Below the pieces are notes generated by a model. The model had not been told where the DNA came from. It did not search any database and worked only from the letters and a program-made list of their open reading frames with translations. Positions 35,713-48,136 of a DNA stretch of 64,000 bases are shown here, piece after piece (position 1 is the stretch's first letter; the number at the start of each line of letters is the position of its first letter). The position numbers and the translations under genes were made by a program. Origin of the DNA: Amphibalanus amphitrite. Its lineage: Eukaryota > Arthropoda > Thecostraca > Balanomorpha > Balanidae. The stretch is from assembly GCF_019059575.1 (NCBI RefSeq), contig NW_024881676.1, positions 498,501 through 562,500 of the forward strand, read 5' to 3'.

Positions 35713-38700
35713 CGTTCTTCCTGTTCCTCCAGCGCCATTTCAGAGAGCCATCTGGTCTCCGTGAACGTCAGTCACTGTTTGGGACATTCCGCAACCCTTC
35801 CCGCTCCACTCTTCCTCTCTACTCCTCCCACTCTGCCTCTCTACTCCTCCCACTCTTCCCAACGGCCGCGGAGTGCCTGTGCCGACCCACGCCGGACCCG
35901 GGACCAGATGGTCGCCACTCAGCACTCTCCCCGGGAGAGAGGGCCGGGGGCAGTCCGTGAGGTCCGAACACGTCACGGCCGAACCGACAGCACGGCCCGG
36001 CTGTGCACGGCTCCGGTCGGGAACGGTCCGGGTACGGCAGGAGCACGGCAGGGGCACGAACAGGAATGTAGGATCGAAGCACAAACATGCACGGAGTACA
36101 TACAAGTGCACCGCCCGTACCAAAACGTGCACAACAGTTTCAATTGTTCCTTCTGAGAATGCTCACTGATCCCGGAAACCCGTTCAAATGGATTACGTCG
36201 TCTCGTTTTGAAATCTCGCGTAGGCCTGTGTGTTGAGTGGGAGAGATTCGCGGTCCGTGGGTTGCGCGAAATCGAGTTGGCGACGCCGTGGGCGGGGTAA
36301 AATGGAGCTGACTGGCCCGGTGTGAGTGAGTGGCTTCAATCAGCCGCAGCTGTGTGCTAGCTTCTGACGGCTGTCGGCGGCGGCGGGGGAGGAGTCAGTC
36401 AGACAGACACACTCATCCCCCCGGTACGTCCGGCGTAGCGCCGTGGCGGAACGCCGTGCTATTAAAAACAACACTGGAGCGCGGTGTGGCGAGCGGTGGC
36501 AGTTGGAGATCATCGGTCACATGAGGTCGATCTTTTGACCGGGAGGTACACATCTGGTGCGGTTTTCACTCCACTAATGATCGGCACATGTTGTCAGCTG
36601 CGGTTGGAATTGCTACATTCGTCACCGATGCGTCATCACCTGGCTCATGATGACGGTAAAATACACAACTTCATACCAATCAGTAAGCAGCTCGTTACCA
36701 CCTCATTACCAGCTCGTTACAGAATTTCGTGTCATCTCACAGCTCGTGCCTTCCTCGAAGGTAGTAATTTCGTGACGCAGCGCTCCAAGCCAGCTACAAA
36801 ATCGGCAGACCCTGGCATCCAGCTTCCTCCTAGACTGGTCAGTCAGACACACCAACCGCCATCCGTCATCCGTCATCCAGCATTCGTCATCCGTCACCTG
36901 CCAATTTTCTCAGTGGGTCGTCGGGAGCGACGGGACCGTCGCGTCGACAGACTTAGTGAATCGTTTTCGTCCTTCTGAGTCACCCGTCACTCATTCACTC
37001 AAGAGTCGTGTCCAGTCTCAGGTCTCAGCCATCGTTTCACTCTTGCGATGACGTATACCGGTCACGCCGGGTGATGACTCACACATCAGCGTATCACACG
37101 ACGCTGAGTTACGCTTGCGTTGTAACCAAACGCTTTCGCCCGTCACACTCATGTAGTAACTAGTAACCAAAGGCGCTTGATTTGATCGCTCCCTGGAATC
37201 GTTACTTTACGCACGAGTGACTCGCTGGAGCTCAGTCAGTGTTTCCTTCCTCAGGTGACAAACCGACTCGGTGGAATGTGCGGGAAAAGTGACTGACTCA
37301 GTCACACCTGACTCAGTAGTCAGTTACGCATGTGACGTCACCGTTTGCATTTAACGCCGCCGCTCCCAAAGCAGCCGTGGCGAAATGAGCGCAACGTATG
37401 ACTTACATAAGATCAGTACTTGGTAGTTAAACAGCCGTGCCTGCCAGCTGGGCGCTGGGCATCCATGAAGCGTCAGCTCTCGAGCTCTCTGACCGTCGTG
37501 AGTTGTGACATTGCTCAAAGTGGTCGCGGTGCATTATCTGGTTGCAGTATCTTACTGCGTATTTTGACGGCTCGGTGTATGATCGGTGGCGCGTTGCGAT
37601 TCATCAGCGACTCTGAGAGACTGCCAAAATTACGGCCCGCAACGAAACTCGCTCAACGGCCGACCGCCAGCTGGCGTGAGCGCTGAGCTCGAGTGGCTCA
37701 GACTCGACTCATTCCTACTGAGCTCAGGTGGCTCAGACCCGGCTCATCCTGCTCAGCGTGCTCACTACCCAGTGCTAAGTCTAGGCTAGGCTCAGGGCTG
37801 AGCTCTGACCGCGATCACCGGCGGCAGCTGATATGTGGCGGCATGGGCTGTTCAGACAGCAGGAGATATAAAGGCGAGGAGCGAAATAAGCCGCATCTCT
37901 ACCGGGGAATCATATAAGCACAGTTGGATTTACAAGAGATTGTAACGGAGCTCTTCAATCTGCATGCATACCGATCAGAGTTTCGACTAGCCGCGTTCAT
38001 GCAGAAATGCCAACGATGCAATGGCCATCAAAGCCGGAAACCCTATGGACGTACGGCTCTTGTTCTGACCACTTGGACATCCATTCAGCTCCAACAGTAA
38101 CAAAGTCTCTCAGGTCACCGTCAATCCACGGTAACGCTTCTTTTCCGGGGCGGCGATTGACAGTTACACAACGGAACAAGACTAGAAATTGCTTCAGCTG
38201 TTGTCAAAACCACTACCAACTACCGGGCGTAACAAATCGTTACACGACGACCCTGTTGTGTTTCGTGACAGTCCGTGATGATCGTCACACATCCCGTGAT
38301 GCCGCCAGCCTTGAATCGACGCCCACTGACGCCAGGACCGCCGGTAAAAATACAGAGCCTGACGTCATCGGGTACCACCTTCCGCGACTTCTCCCGGCTG
38401 CGAGGGCCGAGTTTCAGGCAGGTAGTTGTCGGCGGCGGCTGGGCGGGTGAACTGCAGCAGAGGCGAATTAGCGGCCCCCGCTGTGCGTGTTTATAACGGC
38501 AGCGGGCGGCACAGAGGTGTCCCGCCGACATGCCGAGCCGATCTTTTCGAGCCTGGCGCTCCTGTGAAGCCGGCTAGCAAAGTACGAAGGTTCGGAAACG
38601 AGCTACCAGAATGGCACAGTGCAAGTGGATGAACCACGAAAGCAGCACCTGTCCTTGTGAGTTTCCGGGACGGGCTGTATCCAACAAAATTCGAAAGTGA

Positions 38701-39837
38701 AAACCAGCAACCAAAACAAAAGAAAATAAATAGCCTCACTCCAACTTCGATTCTGTCCATAAAACTCCGAGCACTTCCTATCCGGGTTCTTTCCGAAACT
38801 GGCGAAATTCGCGTGAGCTGTTGCAATGGCGGCCAATCACGCCCTGCAGTACTGAGCAGGGAGTTCAATAGGCGTGTTGATGCCAGATGCGCACGATTAC
38901 TGAGGTCTCCAACACTAGACAGCACGGAATGAAACAGGGCCTCCGTCCGTGCAACTCTGGTCAGCCACTCGTGTTTAGCGGATTCTGGCCTCACGGAGGC
39001 TAAGATCACGGCATAACGCAACGTCTACTGCGCGGCGCTCTTGACCACCTGTGGAAAGACGATCCCTAACAGGAATCTTAATGATGAAGTACATTTAAAA
39101 CAACATACTTTCATATCTGAGCAATTCGGTAAGTGAAGCTAGGGACAGACTGATGTCATTCCAGGTCAGGAGCTTTTCATGATTGCCGCCGGTATGAGTT
39201 TGTTTAGTTTCGGCCGTGGCCCGTGGTCTCTGTTGAGTGTTGCTGCACCGGCTTCGCTCGCTGTCCTTGACAATCATTCATGACATGTGATATTGGCCCT
39301 TCGGCATTAACCACGTACGACATCTTTCCAGTTATATTTCCTCAGTTTTCCTTATCTGTAAGACGGCTGCCTTTTATAACATACAGCATTTTTGCAAAGG
39401 TTCCGTCAGTTCCCTCGACCATATTTGGTACTGACCAAGTACTGTCAAACGCTGTTGTAATGACAATTCAGTCCACATGATAAAAACGGCACAGTTATGG
39501 GCCGCCATGCCGCCCACCGTCGAACCTTACATAATTTACAGAGCTCGAATTGGGCAGTCGTTGCCGTTGACTAGCTCCGGAAGGGTGCGACTGATGCCCA
39601 TGTCACCGTCGGGCCGCCGCCGACCCCCTTCTGTGACACTCGACACAAATTGTGTGGGTCCGATCTGGCCTTGGTCGGCGGCGGACCGCCCTCGTGCACG
39701 GCTCGCACGGCGGAGGGTACCGGCAGCACGGCGGGACCTTCGGGAGCCATATACGGGGGGCGCAGGGCCGCCGGCTGGCAGACCGACTGACCGGCCGACC
39801 GGCAGACCGCACCAGCTGCAACACGGCGGTCCCGGGC

Positions 39838-39905
39838 TGACGGTAGAGGGATAGGATAGGATGGGATAGAATGGGCAGGGATGGGATGAGGGGTTGGGAT
39901 AGGAA
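39838..39905. repeat. Purine-rich GGGATA/GGGATG tract
   Basis: Imperfect pentamer to hexamer repeats of GGGATA, GGGATG and GGCAGG run for about 65 bp on the plus strand inside Ly6 intron 1. Nothing coding is seen. Confidence 0.6.
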
Positions 39906-42023
39906 GAGAGCCGACGAGCGCTCTATATGGGGCTGAGCCGAGGGATGGAACTTCACGAAGCTCAGACAGAAGCTGAGCTGACAGGATGAGGCACTAACAG
40001 GAAAAGCCACCGTCTCAAGAAGGCTTTACAGCCAGAAGCCTCTCGACTGAATCTGAATGAGGAGGCCGCTGAACAGCCGACCAGGATCCTCTCTCAGTCG
40101 ACGGCAAACATCCTTTCTGGGTACAAGGGCGGCCGCTGCCGGCCAGTGTGACGATGATTGGTGGTTTTCACACCGTCTGTGGTCGCCGGGGGATCGAAGG
40201 GCCGGCTCGTATCATCACCTGGTTCTAGTTAGGAGTTCACTGCAGCCGCCATCTGGCCGGGTTCTCTCTCTCAGCCGCTCCAGATGTGTCTTAAGTACGG
40301 AAGCCACCAGGTGTGTGCCAATGGTGCGAGCACCGGCAGAGATTGAGCGACTCGAGCTGAGCAATCGCCTGCGAACGGGTAACTCCGGCAGCAGCCTCCC
40401 GCACGGTTTTTCACACACTACCCTGGCAAAACAAACAACGAGATGAATCGATACAGGGGAGAGAATATCCCGCGCGCTGCGCACTGCGCGCGGTGTGCTA
40501 TTGCACGAGCAAAAACACAACGGAGCGTGGGAAGTCTCCGTTCATCGTTAGCACTGATTTCGCGTGACACTTGCTCTGACGTGCCATTCATCAGCGTCTG
40601 TTCCTCTATTTATGTTCAATACGGCTCATGTTGACACAGATTTCGTCTGCGGCCTGTACCAACAAACAGCTCTCCTCACGCTCTGTGACGGACTCAGGGC
40701 TCTGTGACGGCTCCCAGAGCTGGGGGCCGGCGGTAGCCGGACCTGTCAACTCGTCAACCAACCGTCATTGACGGACGGCGCCCCGTGCAATGGAGCGTGT
40801 AACTGTGCCATGCATGGACTGCAGATCAGACCTGCTGAGACGGCCGACCTACCGGCGGACCGGTCCCAGAGGTGGAACAGCAGGCCCTGCGCCACCGGCG
40901 GGGTCTGATCCGGCAGTAACCACGGGACGGGAGGGAGCAGCTGCACGCCTCAGCGCCCCCGACCCTCCTGGTAGCGCGTGCCGCTCCATCGCAGTCTGAT
41001 CATGGGTGCAGCCGGTGGTCCCGTGAGTGCTCCGTACCGTCCGTCTCACAGCACCTGCCTGTCCCTCCGTTCGTCCGTCTGTCCGTATCTTTACCTCTGT
41101 CTATCCGTCTTCGGTCAGTCTACCTCTCGATGTGTATCTCATCCCGCCTATATCTCTCTACGATCCCCTGACCCATTCTGCCTTCCCGTTGGTCTGCATC
41201 TGTCGGTACTGGTTTATTCTCAGTCTTTCTTCGTTGGAGAGTGTGTCTAATACATGACGATTTAATCTCACACGGCTGCAGCGACGGAGTGCAGCAGCTG
41301 CACGGATTTGTCTGGAACGGTGAAAAAATGCAACAACAATACGAGAAACACATGAATTACGATTTGTACAAACGGTTCGTCTTCAGGAAATCTGGCGCAT
41401 TTTGCATGGATAATCAGCCGATTGTGTCACGAAAATACACGGTCGGGTGATTCCCGCATACAGCCATGTTACTTTGACTTTAAACGTTTTAAAAACACTT
41501 GGATAATAACCACATTTTGCAGTCAGTATTATTCACTACAGCGCACCACGCACCGGTAACAAATCCGTTGAAGGCGCATCATTCCCATTGGCACCACTGC
41601 AAATTTCGATCTCTATACTCTAATCGATAGCAGTATCGGTGTCAAGCGGATCTAACTGATCCAGTTAGCCCCACACGTGCCGGACAGCTCTCCATAGCGG
41701 TCCTCTCCGCCCGGGCGCCCCCAATGAAAGCCGGGACGTCATCCGCTCTGAGCATCGTCATCCGCCCATGACGCCGAGTGATGACGGTCTGGTCATGGGT
41801 GACGATGACTGAAACGGTGCCGGGACGGATGACGGGTGGATGACGGGACGGATGGCGGGTGGATAACGGCGTATGACAGGTGACTGGCCGTCGGATGACT
41901 GATGGATGCTCAACTGAATACTCACAAGTATCCTTCCGTCTTATCGGCGTGCCGTGTATCTCGTTTTGCATGAACGCTGTGTGTTTTTTTACGGCACCTA
42001 ACCCGTTTCTCCATCTGTTTCAG

Positions 42024-42197
42024 GAGCCGGCATTCAGTGCTACCGGTGCACCTACAAGAGCATCTCGGCGCGACGTAACCGCACCGACCCCATCTTTCCG
42101 TGTGCCTCGTTCGACGGACACAGTAAATACGTGGTCACCTGCCCCAAGTCGACCATGTGCGAGATGAAGACATTCATCCTCGACCTGCCAAACGGAG
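42024..42197 (+). CDS. Ly6/uPAR protein, exon 2: fingers 1 and 2
   Basis: The exon opens after TGTTTCAG and continues the exon 1 frame (phase 1 in, phase 1 out; donor GAG|GTAAGC). It encodes AGIQCYRCTYKSISARRNRT, then the FPC, VTCPKSTMC and MKTFILDLPNG segments. CxxC at the very start of the mature chain is the hallmark opening of a Ly6 domain. Five of the ten cysteines are here: the CxxC pair, FPC, VTC and TMC. NRT is a possible N-glycosylation site. The exon boundaries fall where Ly6 genes usually split (family knowledge). Confidence 0.92.
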
Positions 42198-44539
42198 GTA
42201 AGCGACCGACGGCCGCCGCGACCTGTGTCACACGTGACGTCATCGTACCTGACACGTGACCATCAGTGACGCCATTGTTACCATTCTTCTCTTGGTGCTG
42301 ATGTGTCTATTTTAGCGGAGAGGGAGCGGTCTGCGTTAGCACACTAGGTGTTTAGTTTAAGCCATCGCCGACTCGGTCTGTCGATAAATGAGCACGCCGT
42401 CTGTCACTGGTTCCCGGTAAAAAGCTGAATAACTTCCCCGTTAAATGTCAGACCTCGGCGAGCCATCGATTCCGACGTGACGGCCGGGGCGGTGCCGACC
42501 CGCGCTCGCTCAAACCGACGACGGGCGGCACGCGCGCGATGCGGCCCGCTCGTTACGGCCGCCTTTATCGCCGCTTTGTTTCAATTCTGGCGCGTCGGCG
42601 ACATGGCGCGCCGCACCCGACACCGGCCGACCGTTCCGGGCGACGAGCGATGAATTTCGGCGGCGCCCGCTCCGCTAGCAGACGAGATGGGTAGACGGGA
42701 CGGGCCGCGTCTGGTTGGGACAGAGAGCGATTGGAACCAACTGGCTCTGAAGCCGATAGTTGGGGGTGGGGGACGCAGAACTAGGCACCGATATTATCGT
42801 GACATTTCGGCGGCGAAGGGACGCTAGGTGTACTGTTAGCAAGCCGGTGTTGATAGATTTCTAGCTAGGTGTTAAGCCAGTTCTTTGTCAATTCATAAGG
42901 CGATTTTGATATAATCAGTCCGACTCGGAAGTCTCTCCCAGAGTGACCGTAACTTTTGCGGCGGCACGTTTGCCGTCAGGGACAGAGTCCCTGACGGTAC
43001 CACCCTGCTCTCCGTCTAGCCGAGTCACGGACACCACAATCCCCCCTCACGACGAACCCGTGTAACAACAGCCGCAGCCAGGCGACACCCACTATTCCTC
43101 CGAACCAACCAACCGCTAATCCTTCTACCGTGAGCCTATCGGCACTGACTCCCACCCAATCTCTACCGATCCGCCGAGAGCCAACCAATCGCCGCCTCAC
43201 GAGAGGTCATCAATCAGCCTCCCAAAGTTACCTGTAAACAAACAGACCCGGCGACTGAGAGACACCTCCGACCGCCTGACCTACAGCGGCCAGACAGACG
43301 ACCCTCTCCCCTCACCCGTCCCTCCTCCAGCACGCTGTTGATGTTTCCCAAAGACAGTGAGGCGGCGTTTCCTCTCCGTACGAGCCCCATCACTGCCGCC
43401 GGGGTCGCTCCGCCGCCGCCACACCGGCTGTGTCGTGTCCGTCGGTCCCTCCCGTCGCCTATCGTCGCCATCGACAGCCCCCTAGGTCGGACACGTCCCA
43501 CCTGGGTGTGTGAAGCGCCGGCGGAACGGCGGTGGGAGGGTGACGGGACGGCGGCGGGACGGCGTGTGGGAGTGTTTGGACTTGGAGGGAGTAAGAGAGG
43601 TTCCCAGACAGCACTGCAGAGTGCAGAGGGTCCAAAAGGGGTGACAGTAACTGCAGAGGAGGAATTGAAGGGCAAACTGTGGTTAGTAATCCTATGGAAA
43701 AGCCATGAACCGCAGGGGATGTCTGGAAGATTGTGTATGACGGGTTCCTTAGTAGGTGAAAGACACTGAGAAATAAATAAGGGATTAGCTCATAACTGTA
43801 AAACTCTGGAGCTATCGCGCTATCACACTCAACCATTACAGAAGTAACCAAGAGAGATACATCCACCCACTGAACCCACCCAATCACGCGACTCCCGCCC
43901 TCCACCCTCTGTGTGCGCGTCCCCTCCCTGCCCCTCCTCTCCCAGTGGCGCGTGCCAGGTTCTCGATTCGCCACGGCTTGCCTGCCTGACTCACGGGTTA
44001 TTCTCCGGGTGCACCGGCCGTCGAGCGGGCACGGAGCACTGACAACGGACGGTAGCCAGCGACACTGCAGGGTGTGGCTCGGTCAAAGACAGGCGGGCCT
44101 ATAGAATTATCGGGCATCAACCGGCTGATCGGATAGTAGGTTTACGAGAGACAATGCCGTTGTCGGTTTGCATTAGGCACGCACAAGGTCGGTGCTATCG
44201 ATGGGGATTGAGCCGCGCATTGTGCCAAATTGGCGAACATGAGTACGGAGGGTGTGCTCCCAGCCCGGCACGACACTGAGCCGATAACTCGGTGTCTGAG
44301 CGCGCCCGGGCCGAATACAATGGCCCGCTCGTGCGTCCCACCGTCAGATCGTGCCGCGCCGGCTCATTAAGCCCCGCCGCACGCACCGAGCGGTCATTGA
44401 AATTCCATCTGACCTTAACCCCGCGGAATGCCATTGACACCCCACCGCCCATTAGTGTGAACATTATCCGACCATTAAAAGGGAGCGAAATGGACCAGAC
44501 ATCTGTCCACTCAGCTGACTGTGTTTCTCCTCTCCGCAG
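42198..44539 (+). other. Ly6 gene intron 2 (2.3 kb)
   Basis: The intron runs from GTAAGC at 42198 to CTCCGCAG ending at 44539. It is GC-rich non-coding DNA. Open frames at 43.2-43.8 kb overlap on both strands without domain content and are treated as chance. No mobile element was recognised. Confidence 0.7.
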
Positions 44540-44835
44540 AGACTATAACGACGACCACGCGCGACTGCGCACACCAGAGCGTCACCTACCGCCGCTTCAC
44601 GCCCAGCAAGGGCTGGCACGAGGTGACCGACATCTTCGAGGACGCGCACGCTGAGGGCTGCCAACTGGTGGAGCACACGGACGGCATCAAGGTCACCCGG
44701 ACCGAGCACTGCTTCTGCAGCGACGACCGCTGTAACGGCAGGCTGAGGTACGAGCTGACCGGCGGCGCAGACGCGGTTCGGTGGAGCGCCGCGGCCGCCG
44801 CCGTCTCAGCGCTGCTGCTGCTCGCCGCACGGTGA
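44540..44835 (+). CDS. Ly6/uPAR protein, exon 3: finger 3 and GPI signal
   Basis: This last coding exon begins in phase 1 and ends with TGA 44833-44835. It encodes ETITTTTRDCAH, a central EGCQLVEHTDG segment and HCFCSDDRCNGR. CxCxxxxCN is the invariant closing motif of Ly6/uPAR domains. The exon ends in AAAAAVSALLLLAAR, a short hydrophobic tail right at the C-terminus that fits a GPI-attachment signal, with candidate small residues in TGGADA just before. It contributes five cysteines, completing ten, an even number for five disulfides. Third codon positions are overwhelmingly G or C, unlike the flanking intron. Confidence 0.93.
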
Positions 44836-45178
44836 CCGACCGCAGCGACACCTGTCGGGCTGACGCCAGCGCCGCCACGCGACCGCCCGACGAAACAGAG
44901 ACGCGCGTTGTAGCGCGTACCGTGCGGTCTTGAGTGACGACACTGGACGAGTGCCGGTCGCGTGGGTCTCGTGGGATGCTTCAGAGGCTGTTTGTGGTGT
45001 GTTGGTCGGATCAGGCGCACCAACCTTTCGCGCGTCGATGTGATATAGCCCGGATCTCAGCTGGTCTGTCAGCGGGCCGCTCGCGTTTAGTTGAGTTGTA
45101 TTGTTTTCGCGCGTTCAGCACCGGCCATAAGACCGTGACCATTTGTTGACAATGACCTTAGCGTAGAGCATGCCGAAT
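44836..45178 (+). other. Probable 3' UTR of the Ly6 gene
   Basis: Non-coding sequence directly after the stop codon with no polyadenylation signal of the AATAAA type. The transcript probably continues into or past the hAT-type MITE at 45187. Confidence 0.4.
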
Positions 45179-45456
45179 GTTTACACTAGAGATGTCAATC
45201 GGATACCAACTTTTTGGTATACCGATACCAAACCGATACCAACTTGGTATTTGGTATTTCAGGCCTAATACATTCGGTATTTTGTTGGTATTATGAATCC
45301 TCGCTAATGTAAAAGAGGCTGTAAATTTGGTAAAAAGTTGGTATTTCCCTCATATTCTCAAGTCGGTTCGGTTTCGGTATTTTCTCATGGCTATTTTTGG
45401 TATTTGGTTTGGTATCGGTATCACGATTTTCCGCAATTGACATCACTAGTTTACAC
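45179..45456. mobile_element. hAT-type MITE, 262 bp, near the Ly6 3' end
   Basis: The element proper is 45187-45448, with inverted ends TAGAGATGTCAAT / TAGTGATGTCAAT and an exact 8-bp duplication GTTTACAC (45179-45186 and 45449-45456), hence hAT superfamily. The interior is filled with GGTAT/ATACC motifs in both orientations (TTGGTAT, CCGATACCAA). It sits about 350 bp beyond the Ly6 stop codon, so it is likely transcribed as part of the 3' UTR. Confidence 0.92.
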
Positions 45457-47064
45457 CCTCCCCGGGTGCCGAACGCATCCCACCAGCAATCTGTCAATGT
45501 TGTGTTATCCGTTCGTGCTATTTTCCGTTTTGACTCCCGAGCTCGCCACAAAAACACATCCGAACCGCATCAGGCTTAATCAATTCGGTCAGGAGCTAAA
45601 TGGGCATAATCGAAACGACTTGTCAGCCGTGAAGGCATGCGCCACGAGCGAGCCTTCGCGTGACCTGTGGGGGCGACTGAACGGCAGCATTCGAAACTAG
45701 GCATGTTGGGGTGTCTGGGGGGGGGGGGGGGTTCACTGGAGCGGCCCCGCCCTGCACGCGGACAACGCCAGCGGTCCCGACCGTGGGCCGGTGGCGCAAC
45801 AGTGCTGGTTATCAGCTGTGAAGCGTGTCCATAACGACGATCGGAGAGATATGGGGTATGACTGGTGTTAAATGACAATATGTGAGAGCACGTGCGGTTC
45901 ATGGTTAACATAATATACATATGCACCTGTGATGACACTGAATGAAAATAAACACTGGTATCAATTCCAGAAATTATTAAATGATTGTGTTTTGTCTACA
46001 ATGAAATCCACAGAACCCACTGACTCCACGACTTACACGCAGCTCGCAACAGATCGCAACTCAAAAGAAATCCTAAGCTGGATTTCTTTTGACCTTCACG
46101 CGCATCCAGCAATTAAATCCGGAAATGCCCAATACTACCGAATCAACCACAAATTTACCATTTCTTTAAAAAAAAATCAATGAATAAACGATTCATCAGC
46201 ATCATTCTGCTCTTTCTGGGCTAGATGGGCACATAATTATACCCCTTAAGCCTAATACCGGTCACGAACAACACACCTCTATTTTCATCTCGGCTTTTGT
46301 TTTTGAGTCGTTACCCCATCGTCAGAGACTGGGCTGCCTGCCTGGCTCTTTACACACCCATACCTCATCTGTGCCGCAGCCAAAACACCACCCACCCAAC
46401 TGGAGCGGCCCGGCACAGGTCGTAAAACGCAGACGCAGACAAACGAAAATAAGGCACGCCGAAGCGCGCATTATCCCAAAATACACGCGCCCCAGACGGC
46501 CATACGGCGCGGTCGACTTGCGCCGATTGATCGGAGGGTTATTAAAGACGCCACGGCTGTTATCACGGACGCTGCACGCGCTGCAAGAGGGCATGTCGCG
46601 GGGAGGGGTTCCCATTCTACTCGGGCCAACAAAAGCGGCCGCTGTGCCGACAGCAAGGGAATGAATGTGATATTTGAGCCGCAGAATAACAGCAGCGCGC
46701 CGGGCCAGGCGGGCGCAACATGTGGGGAATGGTGTAGCCAGTCTTCACTGAGGTCGTAAAACCCAGCGCAGTTGCCGTGCGGCGAAAACAAACCGTCTGC
46801 ACTTAAACTTTGCTCAATGTGGGTCAGCACTCAGCAAACAATGTACCAGTGCTTTGCTCTGACACAGGAACTGGCGTGATTCTATCGACAGGGCGCTGTC
46901 TTCAGCGAAAGGTAACCCAATTCAGTGGTGCGACTCTCGTGCCACTGCAGCGAAGGAGCCCGTCCAACAGCACAGTCTCCACTCCTTCCCTCCGATTTTG
47001 AGCAATTACCTCACCCGCCCCCCTACCCCCCCCCCCCGAGCCGTTCGTCGGTCCGGGGACCCAC
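45457..47064. other. Intergenic or ANKFY1 intron sequence between the two genes
   Basis: No further ANKFY1 exon (the LPGKLNEADHNGD-type start of the ankyrin region) was found here on the minus strand. A 13-base G-run lies at about 45718-45731 and a C-run at about 47024-47038. Two AATAAA signals are present (45947 and 46183). Otherwise nothing specific is seen. Confidence 0.5.
45947..45952 (+). terminator. Candidate polyadenylation signal for the Ly6 transcript
   Basis: AATAAA is the first canonical signal on the plus strand downstream of the Ly6 stop codon. A second one lies at 46183-46188. Distance from the stop is 1.1 kb, long but plausible because a MITE occupies part of it. Assignment is inference. 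Confidence 0.3.
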
Positions 47065-47214
47065 CTGTGCGTTGAACTCGATCAGGAACAGGAAGACGAC
47101 GTCCTCCCTCAGCAGTCGGATGGCAGCGTGCAGCGGGTAGCGGGTCTTCGACTTGAACATCTCGTACACCAGCGGCGCCTTCATGTGCGCAAAGTCCTCG
47201 CTGGTGAAGTCGTT
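47065..47214 (-). CDS. ANKFY1: ANKFY1 (Rabankyrin-5), exon 6
   Basis: Minus-strand exon, phase 0 at both ends, between GGTCCGCAG and the donor CACAG|GTGGGT. It encodes NDFTSEDFAHMKAPLVYEMF, then KSKTRYPLHAAIRLLREDVV and FLFLIEFNAQ. The vertebrate protein reads DDLRKEDFSSMSAQLLYKMI, then KSKTEYPLHKAIKVEREDVV, FLYLIE at this point (recalled from memory), a near-perfect register. It closes the BACK-like region that links the BTB domain to the ankyrin repeats. It is the last ANKFY1 exon found in the window, ending at residue 246; the family protein is about 1,170 residues. Confidence 0.93.
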
Positions 47215-47233
47215 CTGCGGACCGACAGAAGGG

Positions 47234-48012
47234 TTAAGGTCTAGCTACACTATGCGGGATCCTACGTCCGTGATCTGCGAGTTTGCGGGTTTTGCAGAAA
47301 ATCGGTACGCAGGTCAAGTTCAGCTGATAGGAAATACACAGGGTCGGCTACACTGGGGTCACGCAGATTCAGTCAAGGAAATCCCGGACGTTCAGTACCA
47401 GGGGTGGAGAAATATGCCGAGTTGGTGTTGCACGGGCGCAGCAAATCCGCCGCCGCCCTAGCGGTGACCTTGACCTCCGCCGTCTGGTGCGGCTCCAAAG
47501 CCAAGCCGGCGCAGCCGGCGTGGAATTGGAATTTGGAAGGCTCGTGCTACCCCAACTCGGCACAATTGTCTACCCCTGTTCAATACAGGAAATGCCGGAT
47601 AGTCAGGACGGTCAGGATGTTCCGTACCGATATAAAGTTCAGAGCTACGAAGTTTTTTTTTTTTTTTGCAGAATCTGCGAGATTGCGTGATATGAGACAG
47701 TTGTTGGCGCACTTGGTGGCGCACCGTATGAATCCAAGTGACGTAACTAATAATTTGTTTCTTTAATTTTCATGTGTTTTTGATGCTTTATTAACAAAAT
47801 AAACTAATTATCAATAAAATAGTATAGAAGATAGCAAACTTAAGCGTTTTGTTGCGGAACCATTTATTAGTTTTTATTATTACGTCAGCATACAATAATT
47901 CACGGAAATTCTGGAAAATCGCAGAAACCGATGTCAAGGGAGTCTTGCAATCACGGATCTGCAGATCACGCACGTAATTTCCTGGACGGTCACGCATAGT
48001 GTAGCTCAGCCT
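47234..48012. mobile_element. TIR element in ANKFY1 intron 5, same family as 10242-10463
   Basis: The left end AGGTCTAGCTACACTATGCG and the right end (complement AGGCTGAGCTACACTATGCG) form the terminal inverted repeat. Further pairing follows (GTGATCTGC). TTA lies outside both ends, suggesting a 3-bp duplication of the PIF/Harbinger sort, but the related copy at 10242 does not confirm this. The interior is AT-rich and has no recognisable transposase. The left end stops about 19 bp from the exon 6 acceptor. Confidence 0.75.
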
Positions 48013-48136
48013 TTAGGTGTTCTAAAGAGTGAAAGGGAGTGAGTAACGTGGCGTGCCATCAGCGGTTACTTGGTGAAGTCACTACTCATCACTATAAAGA
48101 GTCGTACCGATAGTGGCTGTGTGTGCACTGTGCAAC

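Larger units (their letters stand above)
23737..42023 (+). other. Ly6 gene intron 1 (18.3 kb)
   Basis: The intron is bounded by GTGAGT at 23737 and TGTTTCAG ending at 42023. It contains the hAT-type MITE at 24145, a minisatellite near 25.0 kb, the nested TTAA elements and transposase remnant at 28.2-30.8 kb, and the E-box cluster at 35.3-35.5 kb. The rest (24.5-28.1, 30.8-35.3 and 35.5-42.0 kb) is GC-rich DNA with chance open frames on both strands and small simple repeats. No other gene was recognised. An alternative first exon or nested gene on either strand cannot be excluded without transcripts. Confidence 0.7.
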
